Shown here: piece after piece, positions 31,354-39,656 of the stretch
How the letters are laid out: the number at the start of each line of letters is the position of its first letter
How positions within the stretch are numbered: position 1 is the stretch's first letter
From: Actinomycetota bacterium
GTDB taxonomy: Bacteria > Actinomycetota > UBA4738 > HRBIN12
Direction of reading: 5' to 3'
DNA length: 46,274 nucleotides
Assembly (NCBI GenBank): GCA_016201135.1
Contig: JACQDK010000001.1
Location: forward strand, 1-46,274
Program-made: the position numbers and the translations under genes
Notes under the pieces: model-generated
What the model saw: the letters and a program-made list of their open reading frames with translations, nothing else
What the model was told of the DNA's origin: nothing
Database searches by the model: none

Positions 31354-31424
31354 ACCCTCGACTGCCGTATGAGGCTGCCATACGCTGACTCCGGGTCCAC
31401 GCACGGTCGTACGATGGGGCTGCC

Positions 31425-31937
31425 GTGACCGTCGCCGTCACCAGGGAAGCCGCGCTCGAGACCCTCGAGTCGGGCCGCCGGAAGATCGAGGCGCTCCTCG
31501 CGCGTCTCACACCCGCCCAGATGCTCGCACCGGGCATCGGCGGCGGGGAGTGGTCGCCCAAGGATCTCCTGGGCCATCTCGCCCTCTGGCAGGAGATCGC
31601 CCTGCGCACGATCACGGAGTTCCGCAGGGCTGAGCGGCCGTGGATCGCCGGGGTCTTCTCCACGCCGGGACCTGGCCCGAACGACGACGAGCTCGCCGCC
31701 AGGGCGCCGTGGTCCTTCGACCGCGCGTTGGAGGCCTACAGCCGGTCGTGGGCCGAGCTGGTGAGGTCCCTCCGAGATCTCCACGACTCGGAGTGGCTAG
31801 CCCCGGCCGACGGAGAGGACGCCCTGGGAGAGCTTCTCGGCGTAGTGCTCGGCAAGGAAGAGCTGCCGTTCGGGCATGCGTTCGCCCACATCCCGGACCT
31901 GGAGTCGTTCGTGGAGGAGCGTGCGACCACACACTAA
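31425..31937 (+). CDS. DinB/DfsB-like four-helix-bundle protein
   Basis: 170 residues from a GTG at 31425. It begins with TREAALETLESGRRKIEALLARLTPAQM, then G-E-W-S-P-K-D-L-L-G-H-L-A-L-W-Q, the first helix pair and His ligand of DinB-like metal-binding bundles. FGHAFAHIPDLE near the C-terminus offers further His. Relatives include DfsB/ClbS, mycothiol-dependent enzymes and damage-induced proteins, so the reaction cannot be predicted. It lies 71 bases after parB and may be a separate transcript. A six-base inverted repeat CGTATG/CATACG at 31366-31384 lies in the gap and looks too weak to be a terminator. Confidence 0.75.
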   Translation: MTVAVTREAALETLESGRRKIEALLARLTPAQMLAPGIGGGEWSPKDLLGHLALWQEIALRTITEFRRAERPWIAGVFSTPGPGPNDDELAARAPWSFDRALEAYSRSWAELVRSLRDLHDSEWLAPADGEDALGELLGVVLGKEELPFGHAFAHIPDLESFVEERATTH

Positions 31938-31981
31938 TCTGTCACGGACTAGGCCGTATATAGCGTGTGGTGCAGCGTGTA

Positions 31982-32704
31982 TCAGTAGCCGGCCGTCACG
32001 CCCCACTCGATCGGGATACAGGCTCCGGTGATGGGTGTGGCCTCGTCCGAGGTGAGGAACGCCACGAGGGCCGCGATCTCGTCCGGCCGGATGAAACGGC
32101 TGCGCTCTGCTTGGGGGAGCGTCGCGCGGAGCTTCGCGAGGTAGCCCTGGGGATCGCCGTTCCCGTAGTCGCGCGCCTGCCCCGCGAGCATCGGCGTGTC
32201 GACGTCGGCGGGGCACACGCTGTTCACCCTGACGCCGTGGGGCGCGAGCTCGAGCGCGAGGGACCTCGTGATGCCGTTCACGCCGAACTTCGAGGCGTTG
32301 TAGACGGCGGCCCCCGGCCCTCCCACGAGGCCGTAGTCGCTCGAGATGAGGACGGCGCAGCCCTCGGTCGCCATGAGATGGGGGATCGCGTACCTGCACG
32401 AGAAGAACGCGCCCTTCAGGTTCACGTCGATCGTCCGATCCCACTCGTCCTCGGTCGTCTGCCAGGTGGGGCCCTCCACCCAGACGCCGGCCGCGCAGAC
32501 CAGGATGTCCAGGTTCCCATGCAGCGCAAGGGTTTCCGCGACCATGCGCTCGCATTCGGCGACGACGGTGACGTCGGCGATGACGTCGGCATCGTGGAGG
32601 TCCGCGCTCACGACCGTGTCGCCTCGTGCCTGGAGGCGCGCGCGGATCGCGGTGCCCATCCCGCCCGCCCCTCCGGTGACGAGCGCGACGCGACCGCCTG
32701 TCAC
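31982..32704 (-). CDS. Short-chain dehydrogenase/reductase
   Basis: 240 residues from a GTG at 32704. A classical SDR: nucleotide-binding VTGGAGGMGTAI, an Asp after strand 2 (VSADLHDAD) favouring NAD over NADP, the CAAG-type motif VCAAGVWV, Ser in LISSDYG, and the active-site pair Y-N-A-S-K. The substrate is unknown. The GTG overlaps the stop of the upstream luciferase-like gene in GTGA, so they share an operon and probably act on related compounds. A much longer overlapping frame is the shadow of the upstream gene. Confidence 0.92.
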   Translation of the reverse strand: MTGGRVALVTGGAGGMGTAIRARLQARGDTVVSADLHDADVIADVTVVAECERMVAETLALHGNLDILVCAAGVWVEGPTWQTTEDEWDRTIDVNLKGAFFSCRYAIPHLMATEGCAVLISSDYGLVGGPGAAVYNASKFGVNGITRSLALELAPHGVRVNSVCPADVDTPMLAGQARDYGNGDPQGYLAKLRATLPQAERSRFIRPDEIAALVAFLTSDEATPITGACIPIEWGVTAGY

Positions 32705-33657
32705 GTGGCCACCATGGGGAGCACGTCCCTGGCGAGCAGTTCGAGCATCTCGATGTCGGTGAACAGGACGTGGTTCAGGAAGATCCTCCGGACGCCGGCC
32801 GCCTCGTATTCGCGCAGGCGCGCGACGGCCCGGCCCGGCGTGCCGACGATGCAGTCGGTCTCGAGCTCGGCCAGGTAGTTCTCGAGGGCGCCGGCACCTG
32901 GGTCCATCTGGCGTGCCCGTTCCACGCGCCAGAGGTAGTCGTCCTCCGTGGCGCCCACGACGCACCAGGTCATCAGCGACGTGATCAGTGACGACGGGTC
33001 GCGCCCTGCCGCCCGGACGCCGGTGCGGGCCCGGGCGAACCGGTCGCTGACCTCCTGAGGCGTCCCGCCGTAGGTGTTGAACTCGTCGGCGTAAAGGCCG
33101 ATGAGCCGCTGCATCCTGGGGCCGACGGTCACGCCGCCCAACACGATCGGTGGGCGGGGTCGCTGAACCGCCTTGGGTAGGAACTCGCACCCTTCCAGCT
33201 GATAGTGCTTGCCCTGGAAAGAGACCCGGTCCTCGGTGAGCAACCTGTGAACGATCTGCACTTGCTCCTCCAGACGCTCCCACCTGCCGTTCACGTCGTG
33301 GAACGGGAACCCGTGTTGGGTGTGCTCGTCCTCCCACCAGCCCGCGCCCATCCCGATCTCGGCGCGCCCAGCGCTGATCTCGTCGACCGTCGCTGCCGCC
33401 TTCGCGAGAACGGCGGGTTCGCGGAACGTCACGGGCGAGACGAGCGTGCCCAGCCGGATCCGCTGGGTGCGCGCCGCGAGGGCGGCGAGCAAGGTCCACG
33501 CGTCGGTCGATCCGCGCCCGCAGGCACCCTGCACGCTGAAATAGTGATCGGAGCGGAAGAGCCCTTCGAAGCCGAGGCGTTCGCAGGCGTCGGCGAGCGC
33601 GAGCCAGTGCTCCCAGGAGACGCCCTCCTGGCCCTCGATCATCAGGCAGACGCGCAT
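32701..33657 (-). CDS. Luciferase-like (LLM class), probably F420-dependent oxidoreductase
   Basis: 318 residues from the ATG at 33657 (MRVCLMIEGQEG); another start four codons upstream is less likely. The fold is a TIM barrel of the bacterial luciferase type, with GLFRSDHYFSVQG, RIRLGTLVSPVTFREPAVLAK, RAEIGMGAGWWEDEH and RPPIVLGG as family blocks. In actinobacteria with this pattern (GAGWWEDE-x-H-x-x-x-G-x-P-F) the cofactor is usually F420 rather than FMN, although that is inferred. It is coupled to the SDR gene. Confidence 0.9.
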   Translation of the reverse strand: MRVCLMIEGQEGVSWEHWLALADACERLGFEGLFRSDHYFSVQGACGRGSTDAWTLLAALAARTQRIRLGTLVSPVTFREPAVLAKAAATVDEISAGRAEIGMGAGWWEDEHTQHGFPFHDVNGRWERLEEQVQIVHRLLTEDRVSFQGKHYQLEGCEFLPKAVQRPRPPIVLGGVTVGPRMQRLIGLYADEFNTYGGTPQEVSDRFARARTGVRAAGRDPSSLITSLMTWCVVGATEDDYLWRVERARQMDPGAGALENYLAELETDCIVGTPGRAVARLREYEAAGVRRIFLNHVLFTDIEMLELLARDVLPMVAT

Positions 33658-33678
33658 GGCGCGTAGCATAGGGCCGCG

Positions 33679-33786
33679 ATGGGGCTTCCTGCGCCGACGG
33701 AGACGGAACGCGCGATCAAGGCCATCGTGTTGGGGGCGCTGCTCGGGCTCGCGCTGGCGTTCTTGGCGCGGGCGCGGGAAGCTTGA
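33679..33786 (+). CDS. Possible 35-residue single-helix membrane peptide
   Basis: The ATG at 33679 opens a frame MGLPAPTETERAIKAIVLGALLGLALAFLARAREA. It has an amphipathic acidic/basic start, one clear membrane helix (AIVLGALLGLALAFLA) and a basic end, the composition expected of a real small membrane peptide. No strong Shine-Dalgarno precedes it (GGGCCGCG). It fills the gap between the divergent luciferase-like gene and the end of the amidase gene, which otherwise holds nothing. Confidence 0.4.
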   Translation: MGLPAPTETERAIKAIVLGALLGLALAFLARAREA

Positions 33787-33816
33787 TGCCGCCCGGGGGA
33801 AGCCCGAGCTCGCCCG

Positions 33817-34878
33817 CTACCCGTGCCCGAAGAAGGCCGCGATCCCAGCCGCGACCGCCTTCGCAACCAGAGAGGGGAACGAGGGCTCAGTCAGGGCCCC
33901 CTCCTCGCTTTCGTTCGTGATGAACGCGGGCTCGACCTGGACCGCGGGCATCCGGGTCTCGCGCAGGAGCGACGCAGTGAGGCGCTCACAGGTTCCGTGG
34001 GTCCCCAGGCCGCGTGTGAGCTCCCCGAGGACCAGCTCGGCCAGGCGTTTGCCCATCGGGGAGTACGTGGTTCCGCTGCCGAAGTAGTACACGGTCGGTC
34101 CGAAGGCGCCCGGTTCGCCGGCGTTCAGGTGCAGGCTCACACACACGGCCGCGCCCAGCTCGTTCGCGAGGCGTGCGCGCTGCGAGGGAGTGGGGCTCTC
34201 GTCCTCGGCGCGAAGGAGCGCGGGCTTGGCGCCGTACGCCTCGAGCTCGTTCGCGAGGGCCGAGGCCATCGCGAACGTCACGTCGGCCTCGGACGTGCCG
34301 CTCGGCCCCGAGTCGCCGCGATCTTCCACCCAGTGGCCCGGATCGATCGCGATCACCGCGCCGGCGATCCCGCTCCGCATATCCCGCAGGGATTCCTGCT
34401 CCCGGACGACCGCGCGGCTGGGCCCCTCGGTGTGGGGTCGAAGGCGCTCGAGCGCCAGGACCGTCTCGGGCCCCACGATTCCGTCGGATCCCTGACCCAC
34501 GTTGCGCTGGAACTCGCGCACCGCGGCGTCGGAGCGCGCCCCGAACATCCCATCCTCACGCCCGGCGTCGAACCCCAGCGCGTTGAGCTTGCGCTGGAGC
34601 TCGCGGACGTCGTCGCCCCTGAAGAGAGGCGATCGCAGGTAGAGAGTGCGGTCTCCGAGCTCCCAGCCGGCCTCCACCAGCTGACCCCAGGTGTCGGGCC
34701 CCACGATGCCGTCCACGCGGAGGCTGCGCCCGGCCTGGAACTCTCGCACGCCTGCATCGGTGGAGGCCCCGAACCGGCCCCCCAGCTCTTCGCGGTCGAT
34801 GGGCATGCCCAGGCCGACCAATCGCTGCTGGATGTCGGCGACCTCGGGCCCCGAGTCGCCGAGGCGGAAGATACTCAC
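33817..34878 (-). CDS. cwlM: N-acetylmuramoyl-L-alanine amidase-family protein (CwlM-like)
   Basis: 353 residues from a GTG at 34878. Two peptidoglycan-binding domains come first (DSGPEVADIQQRLVGLG ... DGIVGPDTWGQLVEAG; GDDVRELQRKLNALGFDAG ... DGIVGPETVLALERL), then an Amidase_3 domain. Zinc ligands appear intact: His in IAIDPGHWVED, Glu in TSEADVTFA, His in SLHLNAG; the catalytic Glu is in QVEPAFITN. In M. tuberculosis CwlM sits at this locus, lacks a signal peptide and activates MurA rather than cutting cell wall. No signal peptide is visible here either, so a regulatory role is likely although the ligands are kept. Confidence 0.93.
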   Translation of the reverse strand: MSIFRLGDSGPEVADIQQRLVGLGMPIDREELGGRFGASTDAGVREFQAGRSLRVDGIVGPDTWGQLVEAGWELGDRTLYLRSPLFRGDDVRELQRKLNALGFDAGREDGMFGARSDAAVREFQRNVGQGSDGIVGPETVLALERLRPHTEGPSRAVVREQESLRDMRSGIAGAVIAIDPGHWVEDRGDSGPSGTSEADVTFAMASALANELEAYGAKPALLRAEDESPTPSQRARLANELGAAVCVSLHLNAGEPGAFGPTVYYFGSGTTYSPMGKRLAELVLGELTRGLGTHGTCERLTASLLRETRMPAVQVEPAFITNESEEGALTEPSFPSLVAKAVAAGIAAFFGHG

Positions 34879-34930
34879 CCGAACGAGTCTGCCCCCGTGG
34901 CTCGGGGGCGACAACACCCCTGGAGCTGCG

Positions 34931-35257
34931 CTATGAAAGGTGCGGCTCGAGATCGCGCAGGATCGCGTCCTTGGGCTTCGCGCCCACGACGCGGGCGACC
35001 TCCTGCCCCGCCTTGAACAGGATCAGCGACGGGATGCTCATCACGCCGTACTGGCGGGTGGCCTGCGGGTTGTCGTCGATGTTGAGCTTCACGACCTTCA
35101 ACTGCGCGCCCTTCTCCTGGCCGATCTGCTCCACCACCGGCGAGACCATGTGGCACGGCACGCACCACTCGGCCCAGAAGTCCACCAGGACGGGCGTTTC
35201 GGAGTCCAGCACGGTGGTCTGGAACTCCCCGTCGTTCACCTCTCCGATGTTCGTCAT
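34931..35257 (-). CDS. trxA: Thioredoxin
   Basis: 108 residues from the ATG at 35257. A standard thioredoxin fold with FWAEWCVPCHMVSPVVEQI, the cis-Pro in MSIPSLILFKAGQ, and a C-terminal helix. The active site is W-C-V-P-C instead of the common W-C-G-P-C. It is reduced by the thioredoxin reductase encoded 90 bases upstream on the same strand, and matches the position of trxC in M. tuberculosis. Confidence 0.95.
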   Translation of the reverse strand: MTNIGEVNDGEFQTTVLDSETPVLVDFWAEWCVPCHMVSPVVEQIGQEKGAQLKVVKLNIDDNPQATRQYGVMSIPSLILFKAGQEVARVVGAKPKDAILRDLEPHLS

Positions 35258-35347
35258 CTCTCGTTCTCTCCTATCGCTCGTTCCCGGTACGGACGGCACC
35301 GGCGTTCCTGGCTCCACAACGTCGGGTGCCGGTCCGGGATTCCCCGG

Positions 35348-36280
35348 CTACTCGCCGCGCTCGCTCGATCCCAGGAAGTGCTCAGCGTCGATGGCCGCCT
35401 TACAGCCCTGGCCGGCCGCGGTGACGGCTTGCCGGTAGATCGTGTCTGTGACGTCGCCGGCCGCGAAGACACCGGCAACGCTCGTCGCGGTACGCGGCTC
35501 ACGCACCACGACGTAGCCGCCGTCGAGCTCCAACTGCCCTTGGAACAGGGACGTGTTCGGTGTATGGCCGATGGCCATGAAGACGCCGTCGGTCGCGAGC
35601 TCGCGGGGCTCGTCGGTCACGATGTCGCGCAGCCGCACGCCGGTGACCGCCGCGTCGCCCAGGATCTCGTCGATGGTCGCGTTCCAGATGACCTGGATCT
35701 TCGGGTTCTCGAAGACCCTGTCCTGCATGATCTTCGAGGCGCGGAAGGTGTCGCGCCGGTGCACGATCGTCACCTTCGTCGCGAACTTGGTGAGGAACGT
35801 GGCCTCCTCCATCGCGGAGTCGCCGCCTCCCACCACCACGAGCTCGCGGTCGCGGAAGAAGAACCCGTCGCAGGTGGCACAGGCGCTGACCCCTCGACCG
35901 CGCAGCTTCTCCTCACCGGGTACGCCGAGCCACTTCGCACTCGCGCCGGTCGCGAGGATCATGGTCTTGGCCCGCCACTCCTGGTCGCCCGCCCACACCC
36001 CGAACGGACGCTCGGACAGGTCCACGCGCGTGGCGTGGACCGGCAGGATCTGGGCGCCGAAGCGCGCCGCCTGCTTCTCCATCTGCTCCATCAGCTCCGG
36101 GCCCATGATCGCGTCGGCGAAGCCCGGGTAGTTCTCGACCTCGGTCGTGAGCATCAGCTGGCCGCCGGCGTCGAGGCCCTTCAGCACGAGGGGCTCGAGG
36201 TCGGCGCGGGCCGCGTACAGAGCCGCGGTGAAGCCCGCGGGCCCGGACCCGATCACGATCACGTTGCGCACGTCGGTCAC
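35348..36280 (-). CDS. trxB: Thioredoxin reductase (NADPH)
   Basis: 310 residues from a GTG at 36280. FAD-binding motif VIVIGSGPAGFTAALYAARA, redox pair in SACATCDGFFF, NADPH-binding GGGDSAMEEATFL with the HRRD motif, and the C-terminal FAD motif GVFAAGDVTDTIYRQAVTAAGQG. It passes electrons from NADPH to thioredoxin. It lies downstream of the sigma/anti-sigma genes, as trxB2 follows sigM and Rv3912 in M. tuberculosis. Confidence 0.97.
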   Translation of the reverse strand: MTDVRNVIVIGSGPAGFTAALYAARADLEPLVLKGLDAGGQLMLTTEVENYPGFADAIMGPELMEQMEKQAARFGAQILPVHATRVDLSERPFGVWAGDQEWRAKTMILATGASAKWLGVPGEEKLRGRGVSACATCDGFFFRDRELVVVGGGDSAMEEATFLTKFATKVTIVHRRDTFRASKIMQDRVFENPKIQVIWNATIDEILGDAAVTGVRLRDIVTDEPRELATDGVFMAIGHTPNTSLFQGQLELDGGYVVVREPRTATSVAGVFAAGDVTDTIYRQAVTAAGQGCKAAIDAEHFLGSSERGE

Positions 36281-36349
36281 CGCTTCATCCTCCCAAATGG
36301 CAGAACGCCCGGCTATTCCCGGGTGGGTTCGCGGCGGGGTTGGGCGACG

Positions 36350-37069
36350 TTACAGGACCCGCTCGGCGAGGCTCGCGATCGTGCAGCCCTTCACGAGGAC
36401 GACCCAGGTCTGGACCCGGTCGGCAGGCTCGCCCGGCGCCGGTCCGTGGACGAAGATGGCGAGGTACGCGGGCTGGCCCTCGTATGTGGCCTGGATCAAC
36501 CGCACCAGCACGGTGTTGGGAGACTTCGGGATCTGGTCGAAGAGGCACGCGAGCGCGTCCCTCTCCGCCCCGGCGAACGTCGCCTGCTTCGTTAGCGTGT
36601 CCGGGAGCTCGGCTCCCGCGAAGGCTGCGGCGGTGTCATCGGTCAGGGCCTTCACGTCCCCCTGCCCGTAATCCTTGGACTGCCGTTCGAGGGTCACTCC
36701 TCGTTCCAGGACCGCGGAGAGGGCGCCGCCCGTACCGGGCATCGGTGCCTGTTCGCTGGCGCCAACACTCGCGGCTTGCGGCGCGGACTGGGTGGCAGAG
36801 CCACCGCCGAGCCTCGGCAGGGCGATCGCCAGCAGACCTACCAGCACGGCGGCGGCGGCCGCCGGGATCCACCTGGCCACCCGCAGGGGTCGGGCGGCCG
36901 CCGCCCCGAGGGCCCTCGGTACGGCCTCCGAAGCCTCCCTGAGGGCTCGGGAGGCCACACCTGCAGGGGCGACCACCCGCGGGAGCCTCCGCAGGCTCCC
37001 CAGGGCAGCTCGGGCGAGAGAGACCTCCTCGCGGCATCGGAGGCACTCCGCCAGGTGCGCGTCCGCGAC
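36350..37069 (-). pseudogene. Anti-sigma factor lacking its N-terminus
   Basis: In this frame the sequence after a TAA at 37072-37070 begins V-A-D-A-H-L-A-E-C-L-R-C-R-E-E-V, the second half of a zinc-finger anti-sigma domain (ZAS, zf-HC2), whose first half with the start codon and the His/Cys before it is missing. The rest is normal: a basic patch, one membrane helix (WIPAAAAAVLVGLLAIALP) and about 130 residues outside the membrane. A GTG at 36976 could start a shortened protein without the zinc finger. The missing part should lie between this point and the sigma gene, so a deletion of the order of 100-170 bases is inferred from typical domain lengths. Confidence 0.7.
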
Positions 37070-37560
37070 TTAACGGTGCCGACGGGAACGTTCAGGATCC
37101 CCGCGATGTCCTCGTACCCCAGATCCTGGACGTCGTGAAGGACCAGGACCGCCCGGTACTCGATCGGGACGCGGGCGAGCGCGCGGGCGACGTCGATCGT
37201 TCCCGCGATCTCGTCCGCGTGATCGGGGGTCGGCGGGCCGAGGTCCGGGACGAGGTCGTCCGCGGCGGCGCCGGAGCGCAGCAGGGGCGCGCGGGCTCGC
37301 TTGCGCAGCAGGTCGTAGCAGGCGTTCACTGTCACGCGGTGCATCCACGTCGTGAAGGCGGCGTCCCCGCGGAATCCGGAGAGCTTGCGGAGCGCGGCCA
37401 GGAAGGCTTCCTGGGTGGCATCGCGCGCGTCCTCCTCCCGCCCGAGGATCCGCAGCGCGAGGTTGAACTCGCGATCCTGGTGGCGTTCGACCAGCACCCC
37501 GAACGCGGAGACGTCGCCGCCGAGGAACCTGCGGACGAGGACCTCGTCGCGGTCGCTCAC
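36838..37560 (-). pseudogene. ECF sigma factor (SigM-like) truncated in its last helix
   Basis: From the GTG at 37560, region 2 is complete (LVERHQDREFNLALRILG, EDARDATQEAFLAALRKL, TWMHRVTVNACYDLLRKR), as is most of region 4 (PIEYRAVLVLHDVQDLGYEDIAGILNVPVGTVKSR). After GTVKSR, at about 37064, the frame runs into the anti-sigma gene out of phase and gives 75 unrelated residues up to the stop at 36838. The end of the recognition helix and the last 15 or so residues are therefore lost. In M. tuberculosis this position holds sigM, which controls surface and secretion genes. The upstream neighbours, murJ and a pilin-like gene, fit an envelope regulon. Confidence 0.85.
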
Positions 37561-37569
37561 GGCTCGAAG

Positions 37570-37980
37570 CTACAGGACGCCGGGGCCCGAGGTCTCGGTC
37601 GCCTGAGGCTTGGTGAACTTCGCCGTCCAGGGGAGGCGCCCGGCCGCAAGGGTCGTGGCGACCTTGCGAACCGTGATCGTGACCTCGCCGGTCTGCTCGT
37701 TCACCACGCATCCGTTGTGGGTCACCTGAGCATCAGCGTCGCGTGCCTGCACGTCGGCGCGCGCGGCGTCGCAGGCCTTCTTCTCGCTGTGCGTGGCCCG
37801 CAGCGTGTTCGCGGCGGTCTAGGCGGCCCCGCCGGCTAGGGTGGATGCGCGGAACTTCGTGAAGGCGATTGAGACGGTGTCGATGGCGGCCACGCTGATC
37901 AGCGCGATCATGACCAGCCAGATCACGATCATCTTCCCCACGAGACCTGATTGGTCCCGGTGAACGGTAGAACGGCTCAT
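37570..37980 (-). pseudogene. Tad/pilin-like exported protein interrupted by an in-frame amber codon
   Basis: The ATG at 37980 overlaps the murJ stop in ATGA. The first 53 residues (MSRSTVHRDQSGLVGKMIVIW...) have a G-L-V-G-K-M pre-helix and one membrane helix (MIVIWLVMIALISVAAIDTV), as in TadE/pseudopilin-like proteins. A TAG at 37821-37819 follows GGAA, but the same frame goes on: TAANTLRATHSEKKACDAAR, then TGEVTITVRKVATTLAAGRL and TETSGPGVL, ending TAG at 37572-37570. The downstream part is just what such proteins have after the helix, including the Cys pair (ACDAA, NGCVV). A single C-to-T change from CAG would explain the stop. TAG ends gyrA, gyrB and dnaN here, so it is not a general sense codon. 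Confidence 0.6.
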
Positions 37981-39656
37981 CGCCGGAACCTCCTCACGAG
38001 CGCGCCCTTCAGGTAGTCGGCCTCCTGCATCCGGAAGATAAGGGTCACGCCGACGTATACAAGCAGCCCCGCGCAGACGCCGGCGGTGACCTGCACGGCC
38101 TGCCCTGCGAAGGTCGTGCCGCGCACCACGTTGCCGGCAGCCTCGGCCGCCGCCCACGCGGCGCCGGCGGTGAGCACGGCGCCGGGGACGATCTTGGCCA
38201 GCGACCTCCAGATCCTCCTTCCGTCGAGACCGCGCAGGCGCCGGCGGAGTAGCACCAGGCACACCACCGTGGAGAAGGCGTAAGCGGTCGAATGCGCCAG
38301 CGCGAGGCCCGGAACTCCCAGGTGGAACACCAGCACGTAGAGCAGGTCCACGGCGATGTTGAGCGCTGCGGCGCCCACGTTCACGAGAGCGGGCGTTCGT
38401 GTGTCCTGCATCGCGTAGAACGCTCGGGACAGCAGCTGGAACGCCGAGAAGAACAGCAGACCGACGGCGAACGCGCGCAGGGTCTGCGCTATCAACACGG
38501 CGTCGGTCTCGTGCGTCTGCCCGTGCTCGAGCAGGAGGCGCACGATCGGGAGCGCCAGCGCGAGGTACCCGGCGGTCGCCGGGATCACGACGAACGCCGT
38601 TGCTCGCAGCCCCTGCGAGAGGTACGCGCGTACGCCGTCGACGTCGCCCGCGGCCCACCGCCCGGACATCCCGGGCAGCAGCGCCGTGAAGACCGAGACC
38701 GCGAAGATCGCGTGGGGGAGCTGGAAGAGGATGAAGGCCGCGGTGTACGCCGTGTATCCGCCCCTGAACCGTCCTGCGAGCACGATCACCACGAGGTAAG
38801 CGGCCTGGTTCGCGGCAACGTACACGACCACCCAGAGGGCGAGCTTGCCTAGCCTGCGCACCGCCGGGTGCCCCCAGTCCAGACGCGGATGCCAGCGGTA
38901 GCCGAGGCGGTGGAGCGATGGCCAGAGCGCCACGGTCATCGAGACCACGCCGAGCGTCGTTCCTATCGAGAGCACGAGCTTCTCGGGCAGCGTGATCGTT
39001 CCGAGGTCCGCCGCCTGCCCCGCGCGAAGGACCGCGTACACGCCGAAGGTGACTGTCACGACGACGTTGTTGAGGATCGGCGCGAACATCGGCACCGCGA
39101 ATCGGCGGTGGGCGTTCAGCAGCCCGATCGCGACGGCGCCGACACCGTAGAAGACGATCTGAGGCATGAACCATCTCAGGAAGAACGCTCCGAGAGCGAC
39201 CTGCGCCTCGTGCTCGGGGTTCCGCGACTGGGACAGGTAGAGGCGGATGATCGCCGGCGCGAACACCGCTCCGATGACGGCGATGACCGACAGCACGACG
39301 AGCGTGAGCGTGAGCACCCCGTCGGCCGCCTCCCAGGCCTCGTCGCGGCCACGGCGCTCCAGCCACTCGACGAAGACGGGGACGAAGACCGACGAGAGGA
39401 TCCCGCCCAGGGCGAGCTCGTAGATGATGTTCGGCGTCGTGTTCGCGACGTTGTACGTGTCGGGGATCGCGGTGACGGTCACCCCGATGGCGGCCGCCAT
39501 CGCGGCCAGGCGGAGGAACCCTGTGATGCGCGAGAGCGCGGTGCCCACCGACATCACGGCGGTGTGTCGCACGAACGACTCGCGCGTGTCCTCGGCGGGG
39601 AGCTCGCCGGGATCGGGGGTCAGGGCGTCCGACGTCGCAGGAACCTCCTCGCCCAC
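37977..39656 (-). CDS. murJ: MurJ lipid II flippase (MviN family)
   Basis: About 559 residues from a GTG at 39656, inside the end of the upstream gene; later starts are possible, and a longer frame is the shadow of that gene. MurJ moves lipid II across the membrane for peptidoglycan synthesis. Family blocks are SVGTALSRITGFLRLAAMAAAIG, ANTTPNIIYELALGGILSSVFVPVF, FYGVGAVAIGLLNAHRRFAVPMFAPILNN, and FYAMQDTRTPALVN. About 14 membrane helices are visible. The Arg in SRITGFLR and those near AHRRF line the cavity in known structures. Unlike the M. tuberculosis homologue there is no C-terminal pseudokinase domain. Confidence 0.96.
   Translation of the reverse strand: MGEEVPATSDALTPDPGELPAEDTRESFVRHTAVMSVGTALSRITGFLRLAAMAAAIGVTVTAIPDTYNVANTTPNIIYELALGGILSSVFVPVFVEWLERRGRDEAWEAADGVLTLTLVVLSVIAVIGAVFAPAIIRLYLSQSRNPEHEAQVALGAFFLRWFMPQIVFYGVGAVAIGLLNAHRRFAVPMFAPILNNVVVTVTFGVYAVLRAGQAADLGTITLPEKLVLSIGTTLGVVSMTVALWPSLHRLGYRWHPRLDWGHPAVRRLGKLALWVVVYVAANQAAYLVVIVLAGRFRGGYTAYTAAFILFQLPHAIFAVSVFTALLPGMSGRWAAGDVDGVRAYLSQGLRATAFVVIPATAGYLALALPIVRLLLEHGQTHETDAVLIAQTLRAFAVGLLFFSAFQLLSRAFYAMQDTRTPALVNVGAAALNIAVDLLYVLVFHLGVPGLALAHSTAYAFSTVVCLVLLRRRLRGLDGRRIWRSLAKIVPGAVLTAGAAWAAAEAAGNVVRGTTFAGQAVQVTAGVCAGLLVYVGVTLIFRMQEADYLKGALVRRFRR

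Noticed and set aside
31366-31384. CGTATG/CATACG inverted repeat after parB as a terminator
   Set aside because: Only six base pairs with no following T run.
37570-37980. Idea that TAG is a sense codon in this organism
   Set aside because: TAG ends gyrA, gyrB, dnaN, the MFS, DUF3072 and pilT genes at the expected family lengths.
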